Assembly: GCA_902806595.1 (NCBI GenBank)
Contig: CADCXC010000011.1
Coordinates: 1,922,001-1,986,000 of the forward strand
Length of the DNA stretch: 64,000 nt
Source: Pyrenopolyporus hunteri
Taxonomy: Eukaryota; Ascomycota; Sordariomycetes; Xylariales; Hypoxylaceae
Direction: 5' to 3'
The position numbers and the translations under genes were made by a program. Positions within the stretch are counted from its first letter, which is position 1, and each line of letters opens with the position of its first letter. Positions 10,077 through 23,470 of the stretch are shown here, piece after piece. The notes beneath the pieces are model-generated. The model was not told the DNA's origin. It saw only the letters and a list, made by a program, of their open reading frames with translations, and did no database searches.

Positions 10077-13000
10077 TTATTTCTTCTCTTCATTCCCAAC
10101 TGCAGTAGCAGTAGCCGTACCATTTTCACCACCAGCGCCTGTACTCGCCCCTACACCCGCACCCTTACCATCGTCAACACCCTTAAGCTTTCTAACCCTA
10201 AACCCAATCCCCGGAACGCTGCACCTCAGCGCGAGACTACTCATCACGACGCTTATACTACTCAGTGCCATCGCTAGACTGGCCCAAACGGGCGGGAGGC
10301 GGACATGCTGGCCGTTCGCAACAACAGGGTACAAGCAGCCTGCAGCGATGGGCACCGCGAGCAAGTTGTACACGAGGGCCCAGGCGAAATTGAGCTTGAT
10401 GCGGCGGAAGACGGTCTTGCTGAGGTCGAGCAGCGTGACGATGGACTCAAGGTTGCTGTTGATGAGGACGAAGTCGGCGCTGGAGATAGCCACGTCGGTG
10501 CCCTCGCCGATGGCGACGCCCACGTCGGCCGTGGTTAGGGCGGGGGCGTCGTTGATGCCGTCGCCGACCATGGCGACGAAGGCGCGGCGATCAGTGAGCT
10601 CCACGTTACCCCTGCGCGGCTTTAGCGTGGCCTGAAGCCACTTGACCTTGTCGTGCTTCTGCGCGGGCAGGACCTCGGCGATGACGTTGGACTCGGGGAT
10701 GCCGATACGCAGAGCGACGGCTCGCGCTGTTGTCGCGTTGTCGCCCGAGAGCATCCACACATCCGTGCCCCTTGACCTCAGGGCTTGGATCACGGCGGAG
10801 GCTTCCGGTCGTGTCGGATCCGAGATCGCGAGAGCGGCAGCGATTTGATACGGATCGGAGGTGTCGCTACTTCTGAGAGCGGCTAGTGCGATTGATTTGG
10901 CCTCCGACTTCCATGTATGGAGATCGTTGGCGACCTCGGATGGGATAGTAACCGAAAAATCACGCATAAGCGCTTCGTTACCAACGATTAGTTCGAAGGG
11001 CTGCGACGGTGATCCAGTACTGTAGATCGCTCTCAAGCCCTTTCCTGGCATTTCCTCGACGTTCTTGAGTCCAACGCGTTCCGTCGTCTGGGAGTTACAG
11101 AATGAGACGATGGCCTTTGCGATCGGGTGGCTGCTATTTTCTTCGATAGCCCTGAGCGTCGCTAGGAAAACGCTCCGCTGCTCCTCGCTCACTTGCTGTC
11201 CGGGGAAGATTAGGCTGTCCGTGATAGTTGGCTCACCACCTACTGTGAGGGTTCCCGTCTTATCGAAAACGACACAGTCGATTCGACTTGCTTTCTCGAA
11301 AGCTTCGCCGCCTCCTTTAACAAGTACACCGTGCTTGGCGGCTAACCCGCCACCGACGAATATCGCCGTAGGAGCAGCAAGAGCAAGACCGCAAGGGCAT
11401 GCGACGACAAACACGGCGATGGCAAACTGAAGCGAAAATACGACCCAGCCTCCTGATGATACGTCGAGGAAATTTCCGGGAACCACACCCGATACGCCAA
11501 GAGCTAGCCAGATTAACCATGTGAGAATAGCGATGAAAGTGACGAAGGGGACGAAATATGCCGTTAGTAGATCAGCCAATTTTTCCATTGGGGCGCGCTT
11601 GGTTTGGCCCTCTCGCACAATGTTGACGATTTGGTCGAGCATCGACTGGCCAGCGCTCCCGGTAATCTGAATTAAGACCGGGCTATCTACGTTGACGGTG
11701 CCTGCAAAGACATTGTCATTGGCGGCTTTCTTTACCAAGCGGGACTCGCCCGTCAGGCTGGCCTCGTTAAAGCTGGTCTCGCCGCGCACGATCTTTCCGT
11801 CGCAAGGAGGCGATGCTCCGTGGGGGATACGCACTAAATCACCAAATTCCAACAGATCGGTACTGACCACCGTTTCCGTTTCCTTGGTGTCAGTGATATC
11901 CTCCACGAGTATGGCGGTAGTCGGGCGAAGCTTGCCGAGAGCCTCCACAGCATCGCCCGTCTTCGACTTGCTGTACGCCTCGATGAGTCTACCCCAGAGT
12001 AGGAAAAATGTTAGGAATACAACGGAGTCGAAGTAGAAATTGGCATCGTTAACCGTACTAGGGCGATCCACGCCGGCGGCGATCATTTGGCTGATCGAAG
12101 AGATATATGCGATCGAGGTTCCCAACGAAATCAGCATATTCATACTACCGAATCGATAAAAACGCTGGAGAATCGGCGTCTGGCTTCGCCGTCTCCATAA
12201 CGACCTAACCTCCGCGATAGCTCGCCGATGAAATATATCGGCGGCTAAAAAGTACACAGGCGTTGCCATTATGCAAAGAGAGAGTTGCGCTAGACTAATC
12301 CCCGGCCTCCAGGGCTCCATAAGATGCATTTTGGCCGGGTTGTGTTCGGAAACGAGGCTCATGTATACGACGCCAATAATGAATGTTGGAATGACCACGA
12401 TTGTCGTGAAAATAGCACGAATGAATAACTGTTTCTGATGACGCGCGTGTATCCGCTTGGAGCGTTCCTCTAGCGTTGGCGGATGATAGATCGAGGCCTT
12501 GAATGCTGGATCGCTTGCCTCGATGGCCATGAGAATTCGCCGGATGGTGAAACTGGGCACTACGGGGACGTATGATATCTTGAGAATAGGTTGTTTTCTG
12601 GTAGGCCTGTTGATAATTTGTAAATTTTGGAGGAAGCCCCCCAAGCTATTCGTGGCTCGGTCAGCACAATGGTCGCAGTAGAAGCCGTCTATACGGATCT
12701 CAACCGTTCTCTCCTGCTTTGGTTTGTCATCGCCCCCATCGATATTGATAACTTGATCGAGTTCTGCACCCCTTCCCGTGTCTTCGATTATTTCGACGAT
12801 TTGCTTGGCGTCCTCTTTGGTGCCGATATACTCGACGACACCGCTGTTCGAAAGGAGGTTGATCGATACCTTAGTGATCCACTGTCTCTCGTTTAACTGC
12901 GCCGCGATGTCGTTTACGCAAGCAGCACATGTCATCCCGGTGATGGCCATCGAAGCTCTCCACCTCCGTCCGCCACCGTCGCGCGACTGGGGTTTCTCGC

Positions 13001-13595
13001 CGTCCTCGGTCGTGAGGGATTTCGTCGACGCAAAAAGCCTATGAGCCGACTTTTCGTCGTCTATCTTATGATCTCCTAACTGATCGGTGGATTTGTTTGA
13101 TGCCAATCTGCAACATACGGCGCTGGGGGCGTCGGGCCTCGGCCCCTTGGTTCGGCATAGCTCACAATTGTTGAGATGCTCTTTTTCCTTGTTTGCTTTC
13201 GTCGCCGACGCCTGTGCTTGCGTAAATCTACTTGGCAGTCTGAAGATTCGACCTAAGGGGCTTTCCCAATGGCTGACGTCTGCTAAACCCGTGGCGTCTG
13301 AGCGGCCGGCAACGTTGGACGGATCTCCACGTAGCAGGTTAGCCAGAGTTTCTTCGCCGTTCGTCGAGGCTACGCTAGAGACCTCGAAGCCGGAAGACTC
13401 TAATTTCGACGCCATCTCTGTTGCAGACACATCGGGATCGTGCTCTACTGCGACCCAGGAGGTAACGACGTTGGGCGACACCCAACGGATGCCAGGCAGT
13501 TGCTGCAAGCCATCTTTTATAGAGGATACACACGTGGGACAATGTAGATTAGCCAGTAAGAAATAGGTGGTAACAGTCGGATATGGCGGCGCCAT
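10077..13595 (-). CDS. Cu(I)-transporting P1B-type ATPase (CrpA/Pca1/Ccc2 group)
   Basis: A single uninterrupted frame of 1172 residues. Three N-terminal heavy-metal sites are visible: CPTC at 19-22, CAAC in GMTCAACVND at 223-226 and CDHC at 307-310. A Cys-containing linker (CELC, about 144-147, and a CC pair near 161) lies between the first two. The catalytic core follows: the TGES loop (SLTGES), the transmembrane copper motif CPC in VACPCGLALAAPTA at about residue 730, the phosphorylated Asp in DKTGTLT at about 775, the SSHPIA site, and GDGINDAPAL. Such pumps move Cu(I) out of the cytosol, into the Golgi lumen or across the plasma membrane for detoxification. Size and the extra N-terminal metal sites favour the detoxification (CrpA/Pca1) type, but this is a guess. 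The C-terminal tail is Gly/Ala/Thr-rich low complexity. Confidence 0.93.
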   Translation of the reverse strand: MAPPYPTVTTYFLLANLHCPTCVSSIKDGLQQLPGIRWVSPNVVTSWVAVEHDPDVSATEMASKLESSGFEVSSVASTNGEETLANLLRGDPSNVAGRSDATGLADVSHWESPLGRIFRLPSRFTQAQASATKANKEKEHLNNCELCRTKGPRPDAPSAVCCRLASNKSTDQLGDHKIDDEKSAHRLFASTKSLTTEDGEKPQSRDGGGRRWRASMAITGMTCAACVNDIAAQLNERQWITKVSINLLSNSGVVEYIGTKEDAKQIVEIIEDTGRGAELDQVINIDGGDDKPKQERTVEIRIDGFYCDHCADRATNSLGGFLQNLQIINRPTRKQPILKISYVPVVPSFTIRRILMAIEASDPAFKASIYHPPTLEERSKRIHARHQKQLFIRAIFTTIVVIPTFIIGVVYMSLVSEHNPAKMHLMEPWRPGISLAQLSLCIMATPVYFLAADIFHRRAIAEVRSLWRRRSQTPILQRFYRFGSMNMLISLGTSIAYISSISQMIAAGVDRPSTVNDANFYFDSVVFLTFFLLWGRLIEAYSKSKTGDAVEALGKLRPTTAILVEDITDTKETETVVSTDLLEFGDLVRIPHGASPPCDGKIVRGETSFNEASLTGESRLVKKAANDNVFAGTVNVDSPVLIQITGSAGQSMLDQIVNIVREGQTKRAPMEKLADLLTAYFVPFVTFIAILTWLIWLALGVSGVVPGNFLDVSSGGWVVFSLQFAIAVFVVACPCGLALAAPTAIFVGGGLAAKHGVLVKGGGEAFEKASRIDCVVFDKTGTLTVGGEPTITDSLIFPGQQVSEEQRSVFLATLRAIEENSSHPIAKAIVSFCNSQTTERVGLKNVEEMPGKGLRAIYSTGSPSQPFELIVGNEALMRDFSVTIPSEVANDLHTWKSEAKSIALAALRSSDTSDPYQIAAALAISDPTRPEASAVIQALRSRGTDVWMLSGDNATTARAVALRIGIPESNVIAEVLPAQKHDKVKWLQATLKPRRGNVELTDRRAFVAMVGDGINDAPALTTADVGVAIGEGTDVAISSADFVLINSNLESIVTLLDLSKTVFRRIKLNFAWALVYNLLAVPIAAGCLYPVVANGQHVRLPPVWASLAMALSSISVVMSSLALRCSVPGIGFRVRKLKGVDDGKGAGVGASTGAGGENGTATATAVGNEEKK

Positions 13596-15593
13596 TTTTT
13601 CAGTTAATTGATGCGGTCTGTTGTTCGGAAGAGTACCCAGAGGAGTGACGCGCGAATGCGGCGATGATCCCCTTGGGCCTGCTAGATACGGACAGGCTTT
13701 CGCGAGGCGGAGACGTACAGGAGCTGGGTTAACCGATAATAGGTGCCGCGTATGAATTGCTGGAGTATATTAAGAAGGGAACCCGTTCTGGGAAGTACGG
13801 ACGTCGGTAGGGGGGCAGAGCGCAATTCAGCCTGAAAGGTATTATATGTAGGCTGCTGCCAGTGAAAGTAGTAGAAGGAGTCGACTCCACAGGCGAATTA
13901 AAAACTCGAGAAGAAGCCCGATAGAAATAACCATACGCAGGTTCGTCGCTTCTCATCGAACTGAATCGGGCAATCTGATCCCTAAGCTCGGTTCCGGCCT
14001 CGTCTAAGTTTTATATGAGCAATCGAGGATATTGGAAAACTTCAAGACAATGAGAGTGTTCTAGAGTACCTAAACTTAGTTTGACGATTCACTTGTTTTT
14101 AAAAGTACGGGAGGGCCTGTAACTCATGATCTAGCAGTCTCACGCACAAACAACGCAGTGAATTCGACTTCCTCCACATTTTCCCAGGGTTGGGTGAGTT
14201 TTGATAGGTCATGTTGGGTTAGTATAGCATCTCAACTCCCGCGCGGTGGGTTTGCGAAGGCCGGGGGCTTCGCCGCCGGCTTGTGACTGCCTGTGACGCA
14301 TGGTTCTGCATGGCCGAAGTCTTATTCTAGGATATGAGAGGTCCCCGGCGAGAGGTAGGATATAAGATATGACATAACATATTATTGATTGTAGAATGTT
14401 CACGACAGTAGCGTGAAGTAGCGTCAGGGGGGTCACCAGATCGGGACTGCGGACGCGCCCAGAGGAAAAGAAAATATAAGGCGAACTAACGGCGCCGAGT
14501 GGGCTACCCAAGGATTGCCACACAGGGATAAGACGGCGAGCCGGCTTCTGGGTCGAGGAACGCTCCAACCAAACTACATAGCATTACCGATCCCGGCTTC
14601 ACGCACAAAAGGCGCAAACCATCCAGTCCACGCGCAAACGTGGATCAGCTGTGAGTGTACATACTGTAAGTTGGTCGCATGACAAATCGTCGACTTGGCC
14701 CTGTCCCCATTCTCTTATTCTTACATTGTAAGAGGATTCTTTCCGTATGTAGTCGTGAGGTGTCCATTTCGACGAGGTGGCAACTCTTCAGGCCGGCATA
14801 TGTGGTAAGATGCGATATTTGTGCGTAAAGAAGGGAAAAGGAACTTGGCGGCGGTTTGAAATGTTACGTTATTTTGACGACGTGAACGGACCGCACCTGC
14901 ATCTGATCCGCCTGGGGGTGGTACCCAATAACCGTACCCCTGGATTACCTAATAGCTGAAATAGGAAGCCACGCTACCAGAAGAACCTGGATCCATCCAT
15001 CGTAGGTGCATCTAGGATGTGCGTTTAAATATGACGTGCTTATCTACCTATAGCACCTACCTGATGTCTTCCGTAATACCTATGTTAGGTCAGGTAGGTA
15101 CCTAGGTAGGTAAGTTTACAAATGTCCCTTGGGATACGTACCTAATCAATGTGGCTGTTTTTAGCTCTTTTGTTGCCCCTGAACGCCTCACTTCGAAGCG
15201 AGCTGAGAGCTGTCAAATCGCATACAATGTTTACTAATCTTCCGGCTTCACTATCAAGGGCGGATAGACAGATCGCTAATCACATTCACTCTGCACAAAG
15301 GGGTCTTGGAAACATTTCTTGATAATAAAATAGGTTGGCCTCCCATATAATAGAATAAAACGAGAACATATCGTTATTCGAGGACGTGATGAAATAACTT
15401 CGTCGAGCGAGTAGTAAATTGGGTAGTGATCTCAGAAGATGAAGAGTGCCGGAGTTTCGAATTAGTGCTATATCGAACAAATTAAGATGAAGGAGGGTAT
15501 GTAGGTACACGAATGGGTAGGGTATCTTGCTAATGATCACTAAATCAATCTTCCCGGTTAACGCCTTCTGGTAGACTTAAATGATGAGTCTCT
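13596..15593. other. 2-kb intergenic region, no gene seen
   Basis: No supported gene on either strand. Open frames at 13729-13956, 14209-14568 and 14777-14959 lack family features or credible splice context. A dense run of TAGGTA/TACCTA words including GGTACCTAGGTAGGTA lies at about 15041-15113. Confidence 0.5.
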
Positions 15594-17205
15594 TCACTTC
15601 TTCTTTCCCCCTGTCTCGGGTGGTGCTACACTGGCCTGTCTCGAATGCGCTGTGGGAGGACGACTGGAGCCGGTGCCCGGCCGAGTTGGCGTGCGTTGAA
15701 CTTTCTTTCCGTTCTTCGTGTTGAATAGGCTCTTCACCCTCCTCAACCGCGCCCATCTTTCCTTGTCTTTTGCGTCTCTGGCGTTCATGTCTTCCTCCTC
15801 CTCATCTGCCCCTAACACGGACGAACGCTCATCTCCTTCTGCCTGCCCCGCTTTCAATGGCGTTGATGGAACTGATGCTGTGGAACGGTGGAAGAAGCCG
15901 CGCTGATTGCTCTTCTCCGACTGCGCGCGAAGGTAGGAGTGGTTTTTGATCGTTTGCGCAAGCACCTCCCAAGCGGTTTTGTTGTCTACCGTCTTGGCGC
16001 CGGGGTTGTGCTGAGTGGTAGCGTTTCGCCAGGGACAGAAGAACCGATGCTCGCGCACGGGATCGAGGTAATCCATGGGAGCCGGGACGAGGATCTGCCC
16101 GGTTTCCATGTCCACTTCCTTGCTCTTGAACATCCATAAGCCCAGACGTCGTAGGCACGTAGCGCAGGTTGCTGAATTGGGTACCGCGCCGACGCGCGGG
16201 TTCGTGAGACCCTGCCAACCTATTAGGGCGAGCGCGAGAGCTACATCGTTTGGAGCTGAAGGGTTAGTGCTTGGTGGTGGAGGATCGGTAAAGAATGCTG
16301 GCGTTAATTGCGATTTGATGGCCTGCAGATCTAGGTTCGCTGGTAGGCGGAGATTGAATATATATGGGAGAAAGGATTGCCGCGCGCAAAGTTCGTCGTA
16401 TCGCTGCCGCAGAGAAGCTAAGGCCGTTGGGGGACTTGTAAGGGGTAGCCTGAGTAAAGTGTCTGCCGTCTGATGGTTAGTATGATCTATATCTCTGGTA
16501 CGGAGGGACCGCGGATCTCTTACCGTCGCATCCACGCTTCCTCCACAGGCAATCTTCCTGATGGGCGTCGATAATCAACTCGACAAACCTCTTCACCAAA
16601 GCTTCCTCGACGTCCGAGCCAACTATGACCGGGACTTCTTTGCCGTCTACCTCTCTTTTACTCGTCTTGACTACCAGTTCCTTGTGACATAAGGTGCAGC
16701 GCACTCGCTCTTTTCCTTGGCAAACCCAGCCCCTCTTGGCCCATTCGATTTCGTTGACTTTATCCGGCTTTGGCGTCCATTCTGTCAGCTCTTGAAACGT
16801 TCCAAGTCTCCTGATGAGCTCGTCGCGATCGCCGGGACAATACTTTGGTGACTCGAGCTTCGTTCCCTTGGCCGGAGAGAGGGCGTTGCTACCTGGAGTC
16901 CACCTCTTCAGTACGACGTTCGAAATCGTGGTGCCGCCCGACTGTTCATTTGCTGTGGTGGACTCGAGGACACCTACGCGCCGGCGTTTACTCAAGAGGC
17001 TGCTGGGCGTAGTGGGTATTGCGGTAGCCATGTCTTTGCTCGGAGATGAGGCGCCGTCGGGGAGCGAAGTCGAGTTTGGGGTCGATGGTCTATTCGAAGG
17101 CGAGTATGGAGCAGTGTTCTTCTCGTCCGCTGTTGGCGACTTGGGTGTTGGCTTCGCGCCGATCCCTTGCAATAAGGCGTTGAACTTTCGCTTGGTAGCG
17201 TTCAT
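15594..17205 (-). CDS. C3HC zinc-finger protein, Rsm1/NIPA-like
   Basis: Exons are 17205-16524 and 16462-15594 (516 residues). The 61-nt intron has GTAAGA, an ACTAAC branch point and CAG, and its removal creates the family signature WRKRGCDDTLLRLPL. Residues about 1-115 are Ser/Pro/Thr-rich and disordered. The C3HC finger follows: RGWVCQGKERVRCTLCHKEL, then H-x-x-x-C (HQEDCLW). The second half carries the Rsm1-type C-terminal domain: CATCLRRLGLW, later DPVREHRFFCPW, which is a second C..C...H..C set. The tail is basic and low complexity. Fungal Rsm1 is linked to mRNA export and animal NIPA to SCF function; which role applies here is unknown. The 5' end faces the AT-rich block, whose edge lies about 450 bp upstream of the start codon. 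Confidence 0.88.
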
Positions 17206-17650
17206 GTTGTCGGTTCAACGAGGAGGTGCTAAGGCTAGGGTGGTATTGTTGTATTAATGTAGGATTGCAGAGCTTGCCCTGTACGCAGTAAGCTTGTAGA
17301 GGGATTAGCTCTACTCTACTACCTTCTGGGTTAGTTCTTGGTGAGCGCCGTTGATTTTTGTAGCGTTCGAGGGTAAATTGTCTTTGTTTGGCTAATTGCG
17401 CCGAAATCGACCAATGAGTTCGTGCGAAGTTTACAATGGGAATGTCGAAGTTCAAACCAAGCTCTGTATTCAGCAAGCGGTTACGTACAAAGGTAATGTC
17501 AGGGGGGTACGTAACTTGTTGTTTTCTTTGTTCCTACGATAAGTGGGTGATAGTCGCTGCATCTGGCTTTAGGCAAGCCCACGGCCGTCGGAGGGGTGAT
17601 GGGGATAGACCGGGGGCATGGGTCGAGGCCGATAGCCAACTACCCTGGCC
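17206..17650. other. flank between the C3HC gene and the AT-rich block
   Basis: Normal-composition DNA, the 5' flank of the C3HC gene. No coding region seen. It ends abruptly at the inverted-repeat edge of the AT-rich block. Confidence 0.5.
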
Positions 17651-17656
17651 CAAATG
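17651..17656. repeat. candidate target-site duplication, left copy (CAAATG)
   Basis: CAAATG lies 4 bp outside the left inverted repeat. The same hexamer lies 4 bp outside the right inverted repeat at 45862-45867. Six bases can match by chance, so this is tentative. Confidence 0.4.
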
Positions 17657-17660
17657 CCTG

Positions 17661-17707
17661 AAACCGCCAAACCGCTAAAACTTATGGTTTTATAATTTGA
17701 TTATATA
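17661..17707 (+). repeat. left terminal inverted repeat
   Basis: It begins AAACCGCCAAACCGC and runs 47 bp into the AT-rich block. It matches the reverse complement of 45811-45857 at 41 of 47 positions. The outer 22 bases are identical and all six differences are transitions, mostly reading as C-to-T in this copy. Confidence 0.8.
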
Positions 17708-20700
17708 GTTTATATAAAATATATATTACGTCCCCACTGTATAATTAACGTTAACCGCTACTATAATAATTAATGAATTTTAACGTTATTTACTATTATA
17801 ATTATAATATATTTTAACGTTATTTTCTATTATAATTATAATAAATTTAAAAATTATTTTATTATAATTTTAAATATTAAAATATAATTCGAATTAATTA
17901 TTTAATTAATTTATTTACGAAATTATCTTACGATATTATTATTAAATTTTAACGTTTAAATTATTTAATTTAATTTATTATAATAAATAATTATATTTTA
18001 AAATTTTTAATTATTTTAAATATAATATTTAAAGTATATTATTATTAAATAATTTATTTATCGTCGATATATATCGATAATAAAATAAAGGTTATTTTAG
18101 ATATATCGGTCGATTTAATACGTTTAAATACGTTTATTAAATATAATTAAAATAATAATTTATTAAATCGATATCGAATTTAATACGTATTAAATCGATA
18201 TAAATATTTACTTTTATCGTTATTATAATAATATTTTATATAAGTATTATAAAAATAATTAAATACAATAATATAATGTCAAAAAAAACTTTATTTTATT
18301 TTATAATTCATATAAATACGTTTTAAAAGTAAAATAATATTAATTATTATAACGTAAACGATTAAAATTTATTAAAAATCGATTTAATTAAAATAATTTA
18401 ATTAAAACTTACTTTTATAATTATTAATTAACGATTAATATTATATAAGTTTTAATTTACGATATTTTTAATTTCGATTATAAATATAATTATTAAAAGA
18501 TAAAATTTATTTAACTTTTAATTATAAATAAATATAATTAATTTAATAAATTCGACGATATTAATAAAATTTAATGGAAATAATTATACATTTAAATCGT
18601 TAATTATATAATTAATAATTTTATTAATAAATATTTTTCGAACTTTTATTAAAACTTAAATAATATAATCGAATATATCGATATTTTTTTTTATTTTAAG
18701 TTATTTATAATCGTCGCCGATAAATAAATAAAAAACATATAATATAAATCGAAAAAAAAAATAATTTTTCGTTAAATTTTAATTAAAAGTTTTTATTTAA
18801 TTTTAATTAAAATTTAACTTATTATTAATAAAGTCGAAAGTTTTTATATAATTAATAAATTTATTTTTTCGTTTAAAAATATCGATAATTTAATTTTAAA
18901 AACGAATACGATATTATATTCGAAAATAAATATTTTTCGATAAATTAACTTTCCCTTAAATTAATTTTTTAAAGGAAAATCGAATAAAAAATATAATAAA
19001 ATTTTAAATGTTATTAATTTAATAACATTTAAATAATATCGACGAAATAAAAAATTCGAATTTTTATAATTATATATTAAATATTAATAATTAAAGTAAT
19101 AATTATTTAACGTTAATAAAAGTTATATATAATTATAAAAATTAAATTTACTTATTTATACGTATATTTAAATGTATAAAATAATACGTTTTAATTTTTT
19201 CATTAAAATTAATATAATTAATAAACGATATTCTTTTAAAAAAATATATTAAATAATAAATTTTTATTATATTATTAAAGAAAATAAAATAATAAAAATA
19301 AAATCATTTAAAAAAAATAAAACATTACGAATATATTATTTTATAATTTTATATAAACTTTATTTAATTTTAACGTTACGCGTTACGAAAACGATTCGAA
19401 TATATAAATATATAATAGTTTAGAAATAAATTAATAAAATTTTCGAATTACATTTTAAACGATAATAAAACGTAATAATTTTTAAAATAATATATTTATA
19501 TTAATTATTTTTAAATTAACTTATATTTTAAATACGAATATTAATAAAAAATAAATTTTAAAAAAAATTATACTTATTAATTCGTATTATATTTTAATAA
19601 AATTTAATCGAAATTTTAATTATTTATTATATAATATAAATAACATTTATTAAATAAAAATATCCGTATTTTATATATATAATTCGAACGTATATATAAA
19701 CTTATAAAAAAAAAACATATATAAAAAAAATTAATTTTAAAAAAAAAACGAAAAAAAAAAAAAGTTTTATTTTATTTATATATTACGTAACGCTTTTATA
19801 ATTATTCCATCATTTAAAAACATTTAACGTTAATTTTATTAAATTTTAACATTTTTTACATTATTAATTTTTTTTTAATTTTATATTTTTTATATAATAA
19901 TTAAATTAAAAAACGTATTATAATTATAAAATTTAATTTTATAGTCGAAAAATCTTTTATTTAATTAATTTATTTATAAAAACATTTAATTCGATTTAAT
20001 AATAAATTTTTCTTTATTATAAACGGTCTTAACTTTTCATTTTTATTAATCGATATATACTTTATATTTCGAAGAAAATTTTTTATTATTTAAATATTTT
20101 TTTAACGTAATAATTAAGTTTTTTTCGAATTTCGAAGATTAATTAACACGTTAATTATATATATTTTAAACTTATAGAAAACATTAATTTTTATAAAAAA
20201 TTTTTAACGAAAATATTTATTTCGTAAAAATAAAATATATTTTTAATGAGATATATATTTTATAAAAAAGTTTTAATAAATATTATAGTAAAAATTTTTT
20301 ATTATTTTCGACTTTATATAAATGTATTATAAAAATAATTTAATACTTATTTAATATTTAATACTTATATCTTATTAAACGACGACATTCGAAAATTTAA
20401 TACGATTAAAATAAATTTTACTTTTTTATATTTTTTCGTTATTTTTAAATTTTATATAACATAAAATATAATTTCGAAACGATATTAAAGTATTTTACTT
20501 AAGTTTATTTTTAAGGTTAAATATTTTTTTTTTTATATATTTAATAAGTTAATAATTAATGAAAACGCGTTAAATAATCGTCGATTAAAATAAACGATTA
20601 AATAAATTAACGTTAAAAGTAATTTTTAAAATATTTAATTAATATTAACGAATATTTAAATAACGGCCGTCGTTTATTTTATTTTAAAAAAACGATTTAA

Positions 20701-23262
20701 CGTTTATTATATACGTAATAAAAATACGTAAATTATAATATTCGATAAATAAAGTATTTTTTAATTAACATTTAATTTTAAAATAAAATTAATTATTAAT
20801 TTTATTATAGACGAAAAATATATTCGAACGTATTTTTCGAAAATAAATATAATATCGAAAAAAAAAGTAATTTAAAAAATTACTACGTTTACTTTTTAAA
20901 TTTATTTTATAATTAAAATAATAACATTCGATTTAATTAATGTTAATTTTTTTTAACGATTTTTATTAATTTATAATTTTTTATATAATAAAATTAAATT
21001 TAACGTTATAAATATATAACGTTTAATTAATTTAATTTAACGAACGATAAATATATATTTTCGTAAATAAACTTTTTTTAATTTAAAAAATAAATTTAAT
21101 ATACGATGTAATTAATAAAAAAAATCCTTATAATTTCGAATATACGATATAAGTCGAATAGAAGTACGAAATTTAATAACTTTTTCGAATTTTAAACGTA
21201 ATTTATATTATTTTTATTATTCGAAAACAGTAAAAATAAATTTAATATTTAAGTTATTTTTAACGATAAAAATAATACGAAGTTATATTTTATTATTTTC
21301 GTTAATAAAATATAAATTAATTCGACGATTTTAAAAAAATTAATTTTCGACTTTTAATAAATTAAAATAAAAAAAAAATCTATTAATTATATATTTATAT
21401 TTAATTTACCGGTTTTATTTTAATCGTTTATATTTATTTTTATTTTCGATTTTATTTTATAATTATATAAATTTAATGTTATTAATATATTATTTATTAT
21501 CATTTAATTAAATATATCGAAGTTTATTATTTTAATTAAACTTTTAAAAGTTTAATTTTTTATTTCCTCGCTTTTTTAATTAATATATTTATTTTATAAT
21601 TCGACATTTTATAAAACGAATTATTAAAAAAATTAATTATTAACGATGATTTCGTATTTAACGACGACGTTAAATATAAAAAAACGACGCGATATTAATT
21701 AATATAATATAACGTTAATATTTTTCGAGTAATCGACGTTTACGATAATAAAAAATAAAAGTTTAATTAAAGTAATTTAAAGGCGTTTATTTAAGAAAAC
21801 TTTTATATAAAGTACGTTTTTAATTTTAAAAATAAAAGTTTAATTTTACGTTTAAAACGTAACGTTATTTTATAAATTATTTTATAAATATATTATTAAA
21901 ATGTTATTTTAGGGTAAGTTTTTATTTATATTATTATTTTTTTAAAAATAGATTTATTTTTATATTTTAATTTTTTTTAATAAAAATCTTAATTTTATTA
22001 TTTATTTAATATATAAAAAACGATATCGAAAATATAATTAATGTATACGATAATTAATACGTTAAAAAAATATAACCGTTAAATTTTTTTATTATTTCGA
22101 CTTTAATAATAATTTTTTTAAAAATTTTAAAAAGCGATAATAATAATAAACGATTAATTTAAACGCGATTTTATAATTATATTTCGTTTTATTTTAATTA
22201 TTAACGGATTTTTATTAACTAAATACGAAAAAACTTTTAAATTTTAAAACTTTTATTTATTAAAAAAACGTATATTATAATAAATATATTTAAATGATAA
22301 TATAATAAAATATAAATACGTTAATTACGATTAAAATAATTAAAATCTTTTAATTTTAAAAATAAAGTTAAAATTATTCGAAATTTATAATACGTAAAAA
22401 GTAAATACGTAAAATTAATGTAAAAAAAATTATTTCGAATAAAATGTTAATAATAAAATGTATAACGTAAACGTAATATAAATAATAATATTATTAATTA
22501 TAATAATTAATTAATTATTATAATATCGTTACTACGTAAAATATTTTTATTTAATATATAATAAATAACGAAATTAAATATTTTAATTAAATGGGTAAAA
22601 ATAATTATATTAAAAATAATTATTAACGTTTAATTATAATTACGAAAATAATTAAACTTTTTTTTATAATAATTTTAATAATTATATCTATTAATATTTA
22701 TTATATATATACTTAATATGTAAATAAAAAACGTAATTTAAACGATAAATTTAATAATAAAATAATGAAAAAATACGTTAAATATTTAAATAAATATTTA
22801 AATAAGTTATTAGAAATAATCGAACGTTAAATTATATGGGAAATTTACTTTAATTTTAAATTATTATAAATTCGAATTTTAAAAAATTACTTAAATAAAT
22901 AAATATTTACTTAAATAATTATTTACTTTTTTATTTAAATATTTATTTATTTAATAAATATATATTTTACGTTAATATTATAAAAAAAAAGGAAATAAAA
23001 ATTAAATCGTAACTTTTAAAATAATAAAATTTATAAAAAAAAACGACGAAATTATCCCTATAAATTATTTTTATATAAACGGGATATATATTATAAATTT
23101 CCACTTTTATTTTCGTAATATTTTTATAATTACTTTAATAACTTTTATAAATATTACATTAATTAATAATTTATATCGTTTTAAAGTATTTATTAATATA
23201 AATTTAATAATTTCGATTATATTTTATTTAATATTAAACATATTACGATTTAATGCGATGGG

Positions 23263-23470
23263 CTTAACTTTATTAAGTAATCGATATCGAGGTTTTAATC
23301 GAATATACCATTAAAATTTATATATAAAACCGTAATTTTTCGAATCGCGATTTAATTTTTTCTTTTTTTTTTTTTATAACATTAATAAAATTTAATTATT
23401 AATCTTTAATATTATACACCGTATTAAAGTAATAATAAATTTATAATACGATTTAATTGATTTTATAATA
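23263..23470 (-). repeat. RIP-degraded dispersed repeat, copy A (inverted)
   Basis: Read on the minus strand it matches copy B: the AATCGATATCGA word, a segment with AAAACCGTAATTTT, a long A tract on the element strand, then TTAATA/TTAAAG words. About 130 bp aligns well and weaker similarity continues for another 70 bp or so. Confidence 0.55.

Noticed and set aside
14209..14568. 119-codon minus-strand frame between the copper ATPase and C3HC genes
   Set aside because: No homology recognised, no signal or domain, no supporting splice context.
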